Shown: piece after piece, positions 7,450 through 16,391 of the stretch
Numbering within the stretch: the stretch's first letter is position 1
Layout: the number at the start of each line of letters is the position of its first letter
Assembly: GCA_945906765.1 (NCBI GenBank)
Contig: CAMDRF010000008.1
Span: 1-57,267 of the forward strand
Length of the DNA stretch: 57,267 bases
Reading direction: 5' to 3'
Source of the DNA: Nitrosovibrio sp. Nv4
Lineage (GTDB): Bacteria > Pseudomonadota > Gammaproteobacteria > Burkholderiales > SG8-39
The notes under the pieces: generated by a model
Seen by the model: the letters and a program-made list of their open reading frames with translations, nothing else
What the model was told of the DNA's origin: nothing
Database searches by the model: none
Translations under genes and position numbers: made by a program

Positions 7450-9969
7450 TCATAACCACAACACCTGCTTGCGGAATTCCAGGTTCGTGAGCAGCGGTTC
7501 GGCCGGTCCCGCGTGCGAGACGTGGCCCCGATCCAGGACGTAGGCATGATCGGCGAGCGCCAGGACCAGGTCGAGGTCGTGCTCGATGATGAGGATCGCG
7601 ATGTCGCGGCGCAATTGATCCAGCGACTTGAACACTTCCTCGACCACCGCCGGCGCCAGACCCTCGAACGGTTCGTCCAGCAGCAGCAGCTTGACGTTGC
7701 CGGACAGGGCGCGGGCGATCGCCACCATCTGTTGTTCGCCGCCGGACAAGAGGTCCGCCTTGGTGCCGAGCTTGTCGCGAATGCGCGGGAAGTAGCCGAA
7801 AATGCGCTCTTCGCTCCAGTGCACTCCGCCGCCGCGTTGGCGCGACAATGCGCCCAGCTTGAGGTTTTCCGCGACGCTCAGCCCGGGAAACAGACGGCGA
7901 CCCTGCGGCACCAGGCCGATGCCGGCGCGCGCGATCGCCTCGGGCGTGAGCCCGCTGATCGTTTTATCCGCGAAGCGGATGGCGCCGCTGGCGGGCGCCA
8001 CCATTCCCATGATGGTCTTGATGGTCGAGGATTTCCCCGCGCCGTTGCGCCCGAGCAGTGCGGTGACCTGGTTGGCGCGTACCTGGAGTGAAACGTCGTG
8101 CAGGATGTGACTCTTGCCGTAGAACGTATTGACGCCGTGGAGTTCGAGCAGCACCTCGCCGGCTGCCGCGTGGCTGCGCGCGCCCATCACGATCTTGCGT
8201 CCGCTGCCGAGGTACACCTCCTGCACCTGGCGGTCGGCGGCAACCGTTGCGGCGTCGCCTTCGACGAGCACCGCGCCGTTCGCCATGGCGGTGATGCGGC
8301 CGGCGAACTCGAAGACCCGATCGATGTCGTGCTCGACCAGCAGCACGCCCATGTGCCGCGAGAGTTGCCGGATCATGGCGACGATGCGCTCGCGCTCGGC
8401 GGCAGCAAGTCCCGCCAGAGGCTCGTCAAGCAGCAAGATTCGCGGGCGTGCGGTCAAGGCCATGCCGATTTCCATCAGCCGCTGACCGCCGTAAGAGAGG
8501 TTTGCAACCTGTGCTTCCTCGACGCCTTCGAGGCCGAGGAAGCGGATCAGCTCATCGGTCTCCTGGTTGACGTGGACCAGGGTTTCCTTACGACGCCAAA
8601 GGTTGAAGCGCTCCGCAGCGTGCGCTTGCACGCCGAGGCGGAGGTTTTCCCGGACCGTCAATCCCGCAAACAGATTCGTGATCTGGAACGAGCGAGCGAT
8701 GCCGAGGCTCGCGAATGCGTCGGGAGTGCGCGCTGCCAACGGGGCGCCGCGATAGGCGAGGTTGCCGCCTTCCGCCGGATACATGCCCGAGAGCAGGTTA
8801 AACAGCGTCGTCTTGCCCGCGCCGTTGGGTCCGATGAGGGCGTGCAGTCGTCCATGCGTGAGTTCGATGCTGACGCGATCGACGGCGACGAAATCGTCGA
8901 AATGCTTGCTGACCTTTGACGCGGCAAGCAGCACCGTTCCCGGCGCCGGCGCATCCGCATGCAGCATGGATGCCGGCACTTCGTCGGCAGGGGTTGGTTT
9001 CACGCGCGACGCCATCGCGGCAAGCGTTTCGGCCTGCCTGCGGAACGGCGCGCTGACGCGCTGCCAGAGGCCAACCAATCCGGTTGGCGAGAACAGGATG
9101 AACGCCATGAACAAGAGGCCGAACCAGAACAGCCAGGAGGCCGTATAGCCGGACAGGACCTCCCTAAACAGGATAAAGAACGCGGCGCCCAGCGGCGGCC
9201 CCATGAAACTGCGCGACCCGCCGATGATGGCCATGGCCAGAATCTCGCCGGAGAAGTTGGGATGCACCGGGTCCGCGGCGGCGAACAGCTTGAGAAAGGT
9301 GAACAGGCCGCCGCCGACGCCCATCACCACGGTCGAGATGACGAACGCCGCAAGGCGGTAACGCTGGACCGGATAACCGAGGAAGCTCGCGCGCTGCTCG
9401 CGTTCGCGAATCGCGACCAGCACCGAGCCGAAGGGCGAGTTCACCAGCCGCCACATGACCACGGCGACGCCGAAGACGATCGCGGCGCAGAAGCCGTAGA
9501 ACACCAGTTGGTGGTCGAGATCGAGCCCGAACACGGACGGCCGCGTGATCCCGCGCAAGCCGGATTCGCCGCCGGTGACGTCGGTCCAACGGAACGCGAC
9601 CGTGAAGCCGAGCGCCGTGAAGGCCAGTGTGAGCAATGAGAAATATACGCCGCGGCGACGCAGCACCAGGAATCCGACGGCAAGGCCGAGCAGGGTGGTG
9701 GCAAGCACGCCGAACAGCAGCGGCGCGAGCAGGCTGCCCTTAAACCAGTGAATCTGCGCGAGCGCCGTCGCGTATGCGGCGAAGCCGAAGAACAGGCCGT
9801 GGCCGAACGACAACAGGCCGGTGTAGCCGAGCAGCAGATTGAAGCCGAGTCCGACCATCGCAAACAGCGCGATTTCGGTCGCGATGCCGTGGGTGAAGCC
9901 GATCGCGTGCGTGAAGAACGGCAGCACAGCGAGCGCGATCGCGGCGATGACCAAAGGATGTCTATGCAT
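7450..9969 (-). CDS. Fused branched-chain-type ABC importer: LivM permease, LivG ATPase and LivF ATPase
   Basis: One 839-residue frame. Residues 1-305 are the LivM permease, with about eight membrane segments and the FGHGLFFGFAAY motif. Residues about 346-590 are LivG: Walker A GPNGAGKTT at 380, signature LSYGGQ at 491, Walker B ILLLDEP at 511. Residues about 605-839 are LivF: Walker A GRNGAGKSS at 640, signature LSGGEQ at 741, Walker B LLLLDEP. Both ATPases keep H-loops (VEHD, IEHD). With LivH and the binding protein upstream it makes a complete HAAT-family importer. In aromatic-degrading bacteria such systems often take up aromatic acids rather than leucine. A triple fusion is uncommon. Confidence 0.93.
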   Translation of the reverse strand: MHRHPLVIAAIALAVLPFFTHAIGFTHGIATEIALFAMVGLGFNLLLGYTGLLSFGHGLFFGFAAYATALAQIHWFKGSLLAPLLFGVLATTLLGLAVGFLVLRRRGVYFSLLTLAFTALGFTVAFRWTDVTGGESGLRGITRPSVFGLDLDHQLVFYGFCAAIVFGVAVVMWRLVNSPFGSVLVAIREREQRASFLGYPVQRYRLAAFVISTVVMGVGGGLFTFLKLFAAADPVHPNFSGEILAMAIIGGSRSFMGPPLGAAFFILFREVLSGYTASWLFWFGLLFMAFILFSPTGLVGLWQRVSAPFRRQAETLAAMASRVKPTPADEVPASMLHADAPAPGTVLLAASKVSKHFDDFVAVDRVSIELTHGRLHALIGPNGAGKTTLFNLLSGMYPAEGGNLAYRGAPLAARTPDAFASLGIARSFQITNLFAGLTVRENLRLGVQAHAAERFNLWRRKETLVHVNQETDELIRFLGLEGVEEAQVANLSYGGQRLMEIGMALTARPRILLLDEPLAGLAAAERERIVAMIRQLSRHMGVLLVEHDIDRVFEFAGRITAMANGAVLVEGDAATVAADRQVQEVYLGSGRKIVMGARSHAAAGEVLLELHGVNTFYGKSHILHDVSLQVRANQVTALLGRNGAGKSSTIKTIMGMVAPASGAIRFADKTISGLTPEAIARAGIGLVPQGRRLFPGLSVAENLKLGALSRQRGGGVHWSEERIFGYFPRIRDKLGTKADLLSGGEQQMVAIARALSGNVKLLLLDEPFEGLAPAVVEEVFKSLDQLRRDIAILIIEHDLDLVLALADHAYVLDRGHVSHAGPAEPLLTNLEFRKQVLWL

Positions 9970-9978
9970 TTGCGCCGC

Positions 9979-10851
9979 TCATTCGAATTTCTCGAATTTC
10001 TCGCCCATCAGACCGCGCGGCCGCACGAGCAGGATCAGCGCCATCAGGATGTACATCGAGGCTTCGGCGGCCGGCGGATAAAAAACCACCGTGATGCCGC
10101 GCACCACGCCGACCAGCAGGCCCGCGTACACCACGCCCCAGAAGCTGCCAAGGCCGCCAATCACGACCACCACGAATGCTGCGGTGAGGATCTCAGTTCC
10201 CATGGCCGGCTGAATCCCGGCCAGCGGCGCGGACATCACGCCCGCCAGCCCGGCAAGCGCGACGCCGAGGGCGAACACGGCGCTAAGCGCCGGGCGCAGC
10301 GAGATTCCCATGGCCCGCACCATTTCCGGGTCGCGCGTGCCGGCGCGCACGATCATGCCGAACGCCGTCCTGTGCAGCAGCGCCCAGCAGCCGAAAATCG
10401 TCGCGGCGGTGACGGCGAGCACCGTGAGACGGTAGTAGGAGTAGATGAAATCGCCGAGCAGCAGCTGCCCTTGCAAGGATGCAGGAATCGCGAACGGCAG
10501 CCCGGTGGTGCCCCAGATGAGGCGCAGGCTCTGCTCCGCGGTCATCGCCAGACCGAACGTGAACAGTAGCGAGAGCATCGGATCTTCGTGGTACAGCCGG
10601 CGCAGGAACCAGCGCTCGATCAGAACGCCAACCAGCGCAACGCCGATCGGAGAGAGGAGGATCGCGCCGGCGAAGCCGAGCCTGCGCTCCACTTCATAGG
10701 CGAGATAGGCGCCCAGCGCGTAAAACGCGCCGTGCGCGAGATTCACCACGCCGCCCAGGCTGAAAATCAGCGACAGTCCCAGCGACAGGACGATGTAGTA
10801 CGAGCCGACGAGCAGGCCGTTGAGGACCTGTTCTACTACGATCGCAAACAA
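9979..10851 (-). CDS. livH: Branched-chain-type ABC transporter permease LivH
   Basis: 290 residues with eight or so hydrophobic helices. GGVVNLAHGAFYALGAYLAYEV (given here as AHGAFYALGAY) and GGLGSFWGVVYAGLLVG are the LivH permease signatures. It starts 4 bp after the binding-protein stop and ends 9 bp before the LivMGF fusion, so all three are one operon. It forms the second half of the inner-membrane channel with the LivM domain of the fusion. Confidence 0.93.
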   Translation of the reverse strand: MFAIVVEQVLNGLLVGSYYIVLSLGLSLIFSLGGVVNLAHGAFYALGAYLAYEVERRLGFAGAILLSPIGVALVGVLIERWFLRRLYHEDPMLSLLFTFGLAMTAEQSLRLIWGTTGLPFAIPASLQGQLLLGDFIYSYYRLTVLAVTAATIFGCWALLHRTAFGMIVRAGTRDPEMVRAMGISLRPALSAVFALGVALAGLAGVMSAPLAGIQPAMGTEILTAAFVVVVIGGLGSFWGVVYAGLLVGVVRGITVVFYPPAAEASMYILMALILLVRPRGLMGEKFEKFE

Positions 10852-10855
10852 CTCG

Positions 10856-12145
10856 CTACGCCATGGTGCAGGCGTTCTCTTCCCGGGTCGGCTGGATCAG
10901 TTCCAGCGATTCGTTGGCGCCGGGAACCGGGCGCACGATATCGAAAATGTCCCACTTGTCCTTCATGCGTGCCTTGTCCTTGACTTTCACCACGTACATT
11001 TCCTGCAGCAACGAGTGGTCCCAGGCGCGGAAGCTGCCCTTGCGCGCCTTCAGGATGTCGAAGCTCGCGCCCTTCTCGAGGTACTCGACAATCTTTGCCG
11101 CGTCGGTGGTCTTGGTTTCGGCGATGCTCTGCGCCATGATCCTGACGCCGACGTAGTCGCCCCACGCCTGGTTATCCGGCGGGAAGCCGGACTTGTCGCT
11201 GAAGCGCTTGGTGAAAGCCTGCGCCGCCGGGATATCGAGGCCGTGGTACCACAGACTCTGCCAATGTCCGGAAATCGAGTCGATGCCCGCGCCCCAGAAC
11301 GGAATCGTGTCCATCACGCCACCCGCCAGCGGGTACGGCAGGTTGTATTCCTTGTATTGCTTGAGGAACGTGGTCTGGTCGACGCCGGCGAGGTTGATAT
11401 AAACGAGGTCCGGTTTCGCCTGGCGGATTTTCAGGATGTAGGCGCTGTAATCCTGCGTATTGGTCGGCACCATGTCGTTGTTGAGAAGCTCGCCGCCGTT
11501 TTCCTTGAGAAACTTCGTCGACACGCGGAACAGGTCGTGGCCGAAGGCATAGTCCGCCGTGAGCATGTACCACCTGGCCCCCTTGATCTTGTTCTCTGCC
11601 TTCTGCCAGGTGCCGATGGTCTTGGTATACATCGTGTTGCCGGCTTCGATGTGAAACATCAGCCGGTTGCAGTTCTTGCCGCGCAGCGCGTCCGAGTTGG
11701 CGCCGGTGTTGAAGAAGGGCGTGGTCTTGTAGCGCGCGACCTGCTCGCCGATGGCGAGCGCCGAAGCGGAGTTGATTTCGCCGATGATCGCGACCACTTT
11801 ATCGCGCTCGATCAGCTTCTGCGCCTTGGTCACGGCGGTCTGCGGGTTGACGCTGTCCTCGGCAATCAGCTCCACCTTGCGGCCGAGCAAGCCCCCCGCA
11901 GCGTTTATTTCGTCCACCGCCAGCGACGCCGCCTTGAAGCCGTAGTCGCCGAGCTGCCCGAGAAAGCCGGTGCGCGGCGTCAAATGCGCGAGCTTGAGGG
12001 TGTCGGCCTGCGCGCGCACCAGCGCCGGAAAGCCGAGCTGCGCGGCGGCGGCTGCAGCGGCGAGCGCGGCGCTCTTTTTCAGGGCGTCGCGGCGCCCGGG
12101 TTGCGCGGGCCGGTTCTTCTGCTGATCGCGGGAATGATCGTCCAT
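10856..12145 (-). CDS. LivJ-type periplasmic substrate-binding protein
   Basis: 429 residues. The N-terminus PGRRDALKKSAALAAAAAAA then LGFPALVRAQA is a Tat-like twin-arginine export signal. The mature part follows the type I periplasmic binding fold: LKLAHLTPRTGFLGQLG, VELIAEDSVNPQTAVTKAQKLI and VVAIIGEINSASALAIGE. The start at 12145 follows AGGAGGAG. The closest relatives in this family bind amino acids, amides or aromatic acids; the ligand cannot be read from the sequence. Confidence 0.9.
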   Translation of the reverse strand: MDDHSRDQQKNRPAQPGRRDALKKSAALAAAAAAAQLGFPALVRAQADTLKLAHLTPRTGFLGQLGDYGFKAASLAVDEINAAGGLLGRKVELIAEDSVNPQTAVTKAQKLIERDKVVAIIGEINSASALAIGEQVARYKTTPFFNTGANSDALRGKNCNRLMFHIEAGNTMYTKTIGTWQKAENKIKGARWYMLTADYAFGHDLFRVSTKFLKENGGELLNNDMVPTNTQDYSAYILKIRQAKPDLVYINLAGVDQTTFLKQYKEYNLPYPLAGGVMDTIPFWGAGIDSISGHWQSLWYHGLDIPAAQAFTKRFSDKSGFPPDNQAWGDYVGVRIMAQSIAETKTTDAAKIVEYLEKGASFDILKARKGSFRAWDHSLLQEMYVVKVKDKARMKDKWDIFDIVRPVPGANESLELIQPTREENACTMA

Positions 12146-12177
12146 AGTTTCTCCTCCTGGCTGTTTGGCCTGCAATC

Positions 12178-13065
12178 TTACGCCGACATACCGCGCGAGG
12201 CGATATAGCGGTTCATCCAGGCCGCAGACGAGGTTACGCCGCCGAAGGTGAACAGATGCACGCCGACCACGTTGCAATCGGTGTGTACCGCGCAGTAGTG
12301 GGCGAGGGCGGCCAACTGGTCGGCCGGGTCGGTGTGGGTGACCAGTCGCACGGCATCCATCCCCTGCGTGCGCAACGCCCGCAATGAGGCACTGACCCCG
12401 CAGCGCTGAGCGAAGCGCAGCAGCGCGACCGGATTGGTCGGACCGGCAAGGCCGACATAGACCGGCACCGAGGGAGCGTTTCGCGCAAGGCCCGCGCAAT
12501 ACTCGATCACGCGCGCCGGCGCGAACGAGAACTGTGTAACGACGTAGGTCCCCAGGCCCTGCGCCGCGGCGAGCGAGCGCTTCTCCGCGAACGCCTTCTC
12601 AAGCACGCTGCTGGGAATGCGCGGGTGGCCTTCGGGATAGCCGGGCAGTCCGATCTCGCGCAGGCCGGAGGCGGCGAGCAGGCCCTCCCGGATCAGCGCC
12701 GCGCCGTCAGCGTAGGCGCCGAGGGCCTGGGGTTCATCGCCGCCCAGAATCAGCGCCTTGCGAACCCCCGCTTCGTTTACCGCGCGGCTGAGGAAGCTCT
12801 GGAGTTCGGCGCGATCCTTGATGCGGCGCGCGGCGATGTGCGGTATCGGCTCAAGTCCCGCCTCGCGCACCGCGACCAGCGTCGGCAGGTTATCGAGCAG
12901 CCGGTGGCGCGGCAGGTGGTTGACGTAGACCGGCGTGCCCGCCGGCAGCAGCGAGGCGATTTCGCGTGCATCTTCAGGGCGACGCGCGCCCATTTCGAGC
13001 GAGCCGCCGGAAACGAGTTCCGCGGCGATGCCCGGGGATTCAACCGCGCTTGCGGGAGACGACAT
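12178..13065 (-). CDS. Methylenetetrahydrofolate reductase-like protein (MetF superfamily)
   Basis: About 295 residues. The TIM-barrel pattern includes VYVNHLPRHRLLDNL, PIPHIAARRIKDRAEL, KALILGGDEPQALGAY and the QGLGTYVVTQFSFAP strand, which match the FAD-dependent MetF/ferredoxin-type methylene-THF reductase superfamily. It may serve C1 recycling, for instance after O-demethylation of methoxylated aromatics, which would fit a feruloyl-CoA gene nearby; that link is inference. It overlaps the end of the upstream methyltransferase frame by about 25 bp and lies 32 bp before the livJ start. Confidence 0.75.
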   Translation of the reverse strand: MSSPASAVESPGIAAELVSGGSLEMGARRPEDAREIASLLPAGTPVYVNHLPRHRLLDNLPTLVAVREAGLEPIPHIAARRIKDRAELQSFLSRAVNEAGVRKALILGGDEPQALGAYADGAALIREGLLAASGLREIGLPGYPEGHPRIPSSVLEKAFAEKRSLAAAQGLGTYVVTQFSFAPARVIEYCAGLARNAPSVPVYVGLAGPTNPVALLRFAQRCGVSASLRALRTQGMDAVRLVTHTDPADQLAALAHYCAVHTDCNVVGVHLFTFGGVTSSAAWMNRYIASRGMSA

Positions 13066-14047
13066 AGGATTCATCCAGGAACCAGAGGCCGCCATGCGAG
13101 AGCAGGACTTCGCGCGTGGCATCGAGGTATTTGCGTTCGCCCACCACCCGGGCGAGGCGTTCGTCGTCGATCTGCGCCACGTACACCGCGGCGTTCCAGG
13201 CCGCGAACAGCGTCGAGGTGCCGATGCTTTCCGCGATTTCGGTCGGCAGCGTGTGCATGTCGTAGCGGAACACCGCGCGCGCATCCGAATAGGTATTGAA
13301 ATTGAAATGCCGCGCTTCCTTGCCGAGCTCCGTGCGCACTGCGCGCAGCAGGTCGTGCCGTCCGGTAGTGAAGGGGTTTTCCTCCGGCCAGATCTTGCGC
13401 ACGATTTCCAGGCCCGGATCGCGGCCGCAGGAATGGATGCCGAGCAGCCGTCCGCCCGGCCCGAGCGCGCGCGCCAGCGGCCCGATGACCTTGGATGCCT
13501 TGAATTCGACCGGCACGCGCGCGCGGTAGGGCTGCGAGGCGATCACCAGGTCGTAGTCGGCGCGCACCTTGCCCTGCTTCGGGATCGTCTCATCGGGCAT
13601 GAAGCGGAAATCAGCCACGGCGCTTCCGTGTAGTACATGTTGGTGACCACCATGACGGTCGCCGGATGCTCGTAGAAGCGGTCGGGCATCTTGTCGAGCG
13701 ACAGGCGCACGTCTTCGAGGCTGATTTCCTTGCCGACGAAATAGAACGGCCGGGTGGGGAAGCGCCGGTGCATTTCGCGCATCACGCGCGTCAGCACCGT
13801 GCCGTCGCCCATGCCGGCATCGAACACGCGGATCGCCGGCGGGCGCGCTCGCGCCGTGGCGCTCGAGAAACGTGGTGACGCGATCGAGCGTCTCCGGGGT
13901 AATGCGCGCGCCATCGCGCAGGCGCGCCACGAACTTTCCATCATTGACAGCGCGGCGGCCGAACGTGGACTCCGCGATGCCGTTGTTGCGGCAGAAATCC
14001 GAGATGCTGTCGAGCAGCGTGCTGCCTTGCTCCGCGATCGCTTCCAT
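13040..14047 (-). pseudogene. SAM-dependent methyltransferase-like gene with two frameshifts
   Basis: The N-terminus (MEAIAEQGSTLLDSISDF) and C-terminus (ADYDLVIASQPYRARVPVEF to ESYVVSRKRG) are in one frame. The middle, with the SAM-binding IRVFDAGMGDGTVLTRVM and PFYFVGKEISLEDVRLSL, is in another. The shifts fall near 13850 and 13620 and compensate each other. The join after NMYYTEAPW also looks short, as if a segment were missing. It is either a pseudogene or two base-calling errors. It heads the metF-like/LIV operon. Confidence 0.7.
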
Positions 14048-14200
14048 GCGGTGGAAACTGTACGGCCGGGATAGTGGGAACGCAACCACAAACCTGTTCG
14101 GTAAATTGGTGGGAAGCTGCCCATCTCTCCGAATCAAGGGCTTACCGCATCCAAATCTCCGCCTCGGTTGGAATTGCCAGCTGTCCCGGTTTCGTTCATC
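14048..14200. other. Divergent intergenic region
   Basis: It lies between the minus-strand methyltransferase frame and the plus-strand RHH/ParE module. No gene is seen. It should hold promoters for both directions; no clear -35/-10 pair was picked out apart from the operator that follows. Confidence 0.4.
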
Positions 14201-14224
14201 CTTGCATTACAAATGTAATGCAAG
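14201..14224. promoter_or_regulatory. Perfect 10-bp inverted repeat, operator of the RHH/ParE module
   Basis: CTTGCATTAC and GTAATGCAAG are separated by AAAT. The repeat ends 8 bp before the antitoxin start codon and overlaps its ribosome-binding region. The perfect arms and placement suggest binding by the RHH antitoxin dimer and autorepression. Confidence 0.75.
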
Positions 14225-14232
14225 GGGCGCCC

Positions 14233-14529
14233 ATGAAAACTGCCGCCATTCCCGCGGTCCGCGTTTCACCTGAACTGCGTCAAGCTGCCGAGGAGGTTCT
14301 TCAGTCCGGCGAGACCTTGTCCGGATTTGTCGAGGACGCGGTGCGCCGCAATGTCGAGTTCCGCCATGCCCAGAAGGCTTTCATCGAGCGCGGATTGGCA
14401 TCGGGCCAAGCCGCCAGAAAGTCGGGCGCATATGTCCCGGCAGCCGCGGTACTCGGCAAGCTCGCGCGGCGGTTGGACAAGGCGCGCAAGGGCCGCACCG
14501 GCCGGGCAGGCGCCAAAGCGGCGGCATGA
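14233..14529 (+). CDS. Ribbon-helix-helix antitoxin (ParD/YlcI-like)
   Basis: 98 residues: MKTAAIPAVRVSPELRQAAE, then SGETLSGFVEDAVRRNVEFR, a ribbon-helix-helix domain, followed by a helical toxin-binding region and a basic tail. AAGGGG precedes the chosen ATG; an in-frame ATG at 14218 is less likely because it sits inside the operator. Four bases overlap the toxin start (ATGA), indicating coupled translation. Confidence 0.85.
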   Translation: MKTAAIPAVRVSPELRQAAEEVLQSGETLSGFVEDAVRRNVEFRHAQKAFIERGLASGQAARKSGAYVPAAAVLGKLARRLDKARKGRTGRAGAKAAA

Positions 14530-14834
14530 ACCGATTCAAGGTCTGCTTCACTCCGCAAGCGGAAGCGGACCTGCTGCGCCTGTTCGATTTCCTTCTTGCG
14601 CAGGACGCCGCCACAGCCGAAAAAGCCCGGGCGGCGATCGCGAAGGCGATCGAACTGCTCGAGGTGTTTGCGTTTTCGTGCCGCAAGGCCCTGGGCGGTG
14701 ACGGCAACCCGTTCCTGCGCGAACTCATCATTCCCTTCGGCGGCTCCGGCTTTGTCGCGCTGTTCGAGATCGAGAACCGGGAGACCGTCACTCTCCTCGC
14801 CGTCCGCCGCCAGAGGGAAGAGGACTACCACTGA
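14526..14834 (+). CDS. RelE/ParE-superfamily toxin
   Basis: 102 residues: FKVCFTPQAEADLLRLFDFL, a long helix, CRKALGGDGNPFLRELIIPF, GGSGFVALFEIENRETVTLL and the terminal RRQREEDYH. This is the complete ParE layout with the C-terminal basic/Tyr tail. ParE toxins poison DNA gyrase; RelE members cleave mRNA. The resemblance is to ParE. It is paired with the upstream RHH antitoxin. Confidence 0.87.
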   Translation: MNRFKVCFTPQAEADLLRLFDFLLAQDAATAEKARAAIAKAIELLEVFAFSCRKALGGDGNPFLRELIIPFGGSGFVALFEIENRETVTLLAVRRQREEDYH

Positions 14835-14839
14835 CATGC

Positions 14840-15236
14840 TGGCGCGTGCCGTGGCGGATCACCGATGCGCTCTTCGAACTGACCGCGCAGCCGTTGCACG
14901 GCGCGCCCTTGACCAAGGCATCAAGCTGGGTTTGATGCGTCGCGTTAGCCCGATCACGGATGAACTGGACAAAGCCTTCGTGATCTGGCACTGCCAGAAT
15001 TCTTCTCGCGACATCGGCAGGCGCGTAGGGAGCAAGCATGGATTCCGTAGCAGCCTGCTCGGTGCCAATAGTCTTCAAAAACTGCTCGAACGCCGACCAG
15101 ACGAGGAACGTTCGGAACAATGCAGAGTACCCCTCGACTGTTGTATCGGTGTACCCGTCGAGCTCGATACTCTTGAGGGACTTCGCGAGGCGGTATCTAC
15201 TTCGGAATCGGTTGAGATCTCCAGCGTCGCAAACAA
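14840..15236 (-). pseudogene. Internal fragment of an unidentified gene
   Basis: In one minus-strand frame: SLKSIELDGYTDTTVEGYSA, LFRTFLVWSAFEQFLKTI and APYAPADVARRILAVPDHEG. This is convincing protein sequence without a start or natural stop; the frame runs out into the antisense of the ParE end. It abuts the broken res gene at about 15237. Family not recognised. Confidence 0.45.
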
Positions 15237-16381
15237 AACGTCCCAGCCCTCTTTGAGCACCATCACCGAGATGATGGCCTTGTAGGGGCTGTCCATCCCG
15301 TCAATCGCGTTGGCTTGCTCGCGCAGCTTATCCAACGCTTCTTTGCTCTTGCCTGACGTTGATTCGGAAATCTCGCCGTTGCTCTTGGTGTGAATGACCA
15401 GCACGGCGTCTTTCAGATCTGGGTAGTGACCTTCGAGGTATTCGGCCACGTCGTCGCAGTTGCGGGTGTCGTCGGTCATCACGAACAGGATGGCTTTCTT
15501 GCCCATCTTTTCATGTTCGGCATACGCCTTGCGCCACTCGATCACGCCCAGGTGTATGTAGTCGGTGTATTTCTCGGTGTACTTGGCGCTCTGGCGCTCC
15601 ACCAGTTTGGCGCGGCTGGCGATGTCGGGTACGACAAAATGCTTGACCACATTTTGAATATGGTGCGCCTCGTCGTTGAGCACCACGAGCTCGTCGATGT
15701 CCCGCACGATCATGCCCAAGTCCACCTTGGAGTCGGTGGTCGCGCCGCTGGGCCGCTTGCCCAGGAAATAATCCATCGTGTCTTCGTCATCAGGCGATGC
15801 GGGAATGTCGTTCCCGGCATAGACGCGGTGGATGTTGGTCAGGAAGATATTGCCCGTGGGGCGGGTGATGCGCACCTCGTCCTGCACGTGCAGGGTCAGT
15901 TGAAAATCGTCGCGCCAGTTGCGCCCGTCCACGCCATTGTCCGGCAAGACCGGGTCGTCTTTCAAAAAGATGCGCAGGCCCTGAAAATCCTTATAGATGC
16001 GATCCAGCACGATGATGTTGGGGGCGATCACCAGAAAGTTGCGCGCAAGCTGCGACTCCGGCTCGTACAGCTTGTGGAAGAAGCTCCATGCCAGCACCAG
16101 GCTGAGCACCTTCGTCTTGCCTGTGCCGGTCGCCATTTTCACCACGAAGCGCCGCCAGGTCTCATCGAACATGCCGGCGGAGACCACGCCGGAACCGTGT
16201 TTGTCGCTCCCACGTAGCCGCTGTCCCGCCACTCCTTTACCTTCTTGCGCAATTGCGGAACCAACGGCGGCATGAGCTTGTCGGCGCTGGACTCCCGCAG
16301 GGCTTCATCCGCCGGAAACCAGCGGAGGGCCGGGTCGAGAATGGCGTGGGGCGATGCGGGAAAGTTCGGATGGAGGGCCAT
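15237..16381 (-). pseudogene. Decayed type III restriction-type DEAD/DEAH helicase gene (res-like)
   Basis: The natural N-terminus MALHPNFPASPHAILDPALR is present at 16381. The frame then jumps at GYVGATNT to VVSAGMFDETWRRFVVKMATGTGKT (Walker A, other frame). DEAH is followed at once by QNVVKHFVVPD, as if some 50 residues holding the next helicase motif were removed. The frame reaches SVMVLKEGWDV and then loses homology. Intact relatives are near 900 residues; under 380 remain. It lies 10 bp after dinD in the usual mod-dinD-res order. Confidence 0.8.
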
Positions 16382-16391
16382 AGCGGATTTC

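Noticed and set aside
10820-12208. Long plus-strand frame antisense to the LivJ-type gene
   Set aside because: The minus-strand protein has an export signal and a full binding-protein fold; the opposite frame is compositional shadow.
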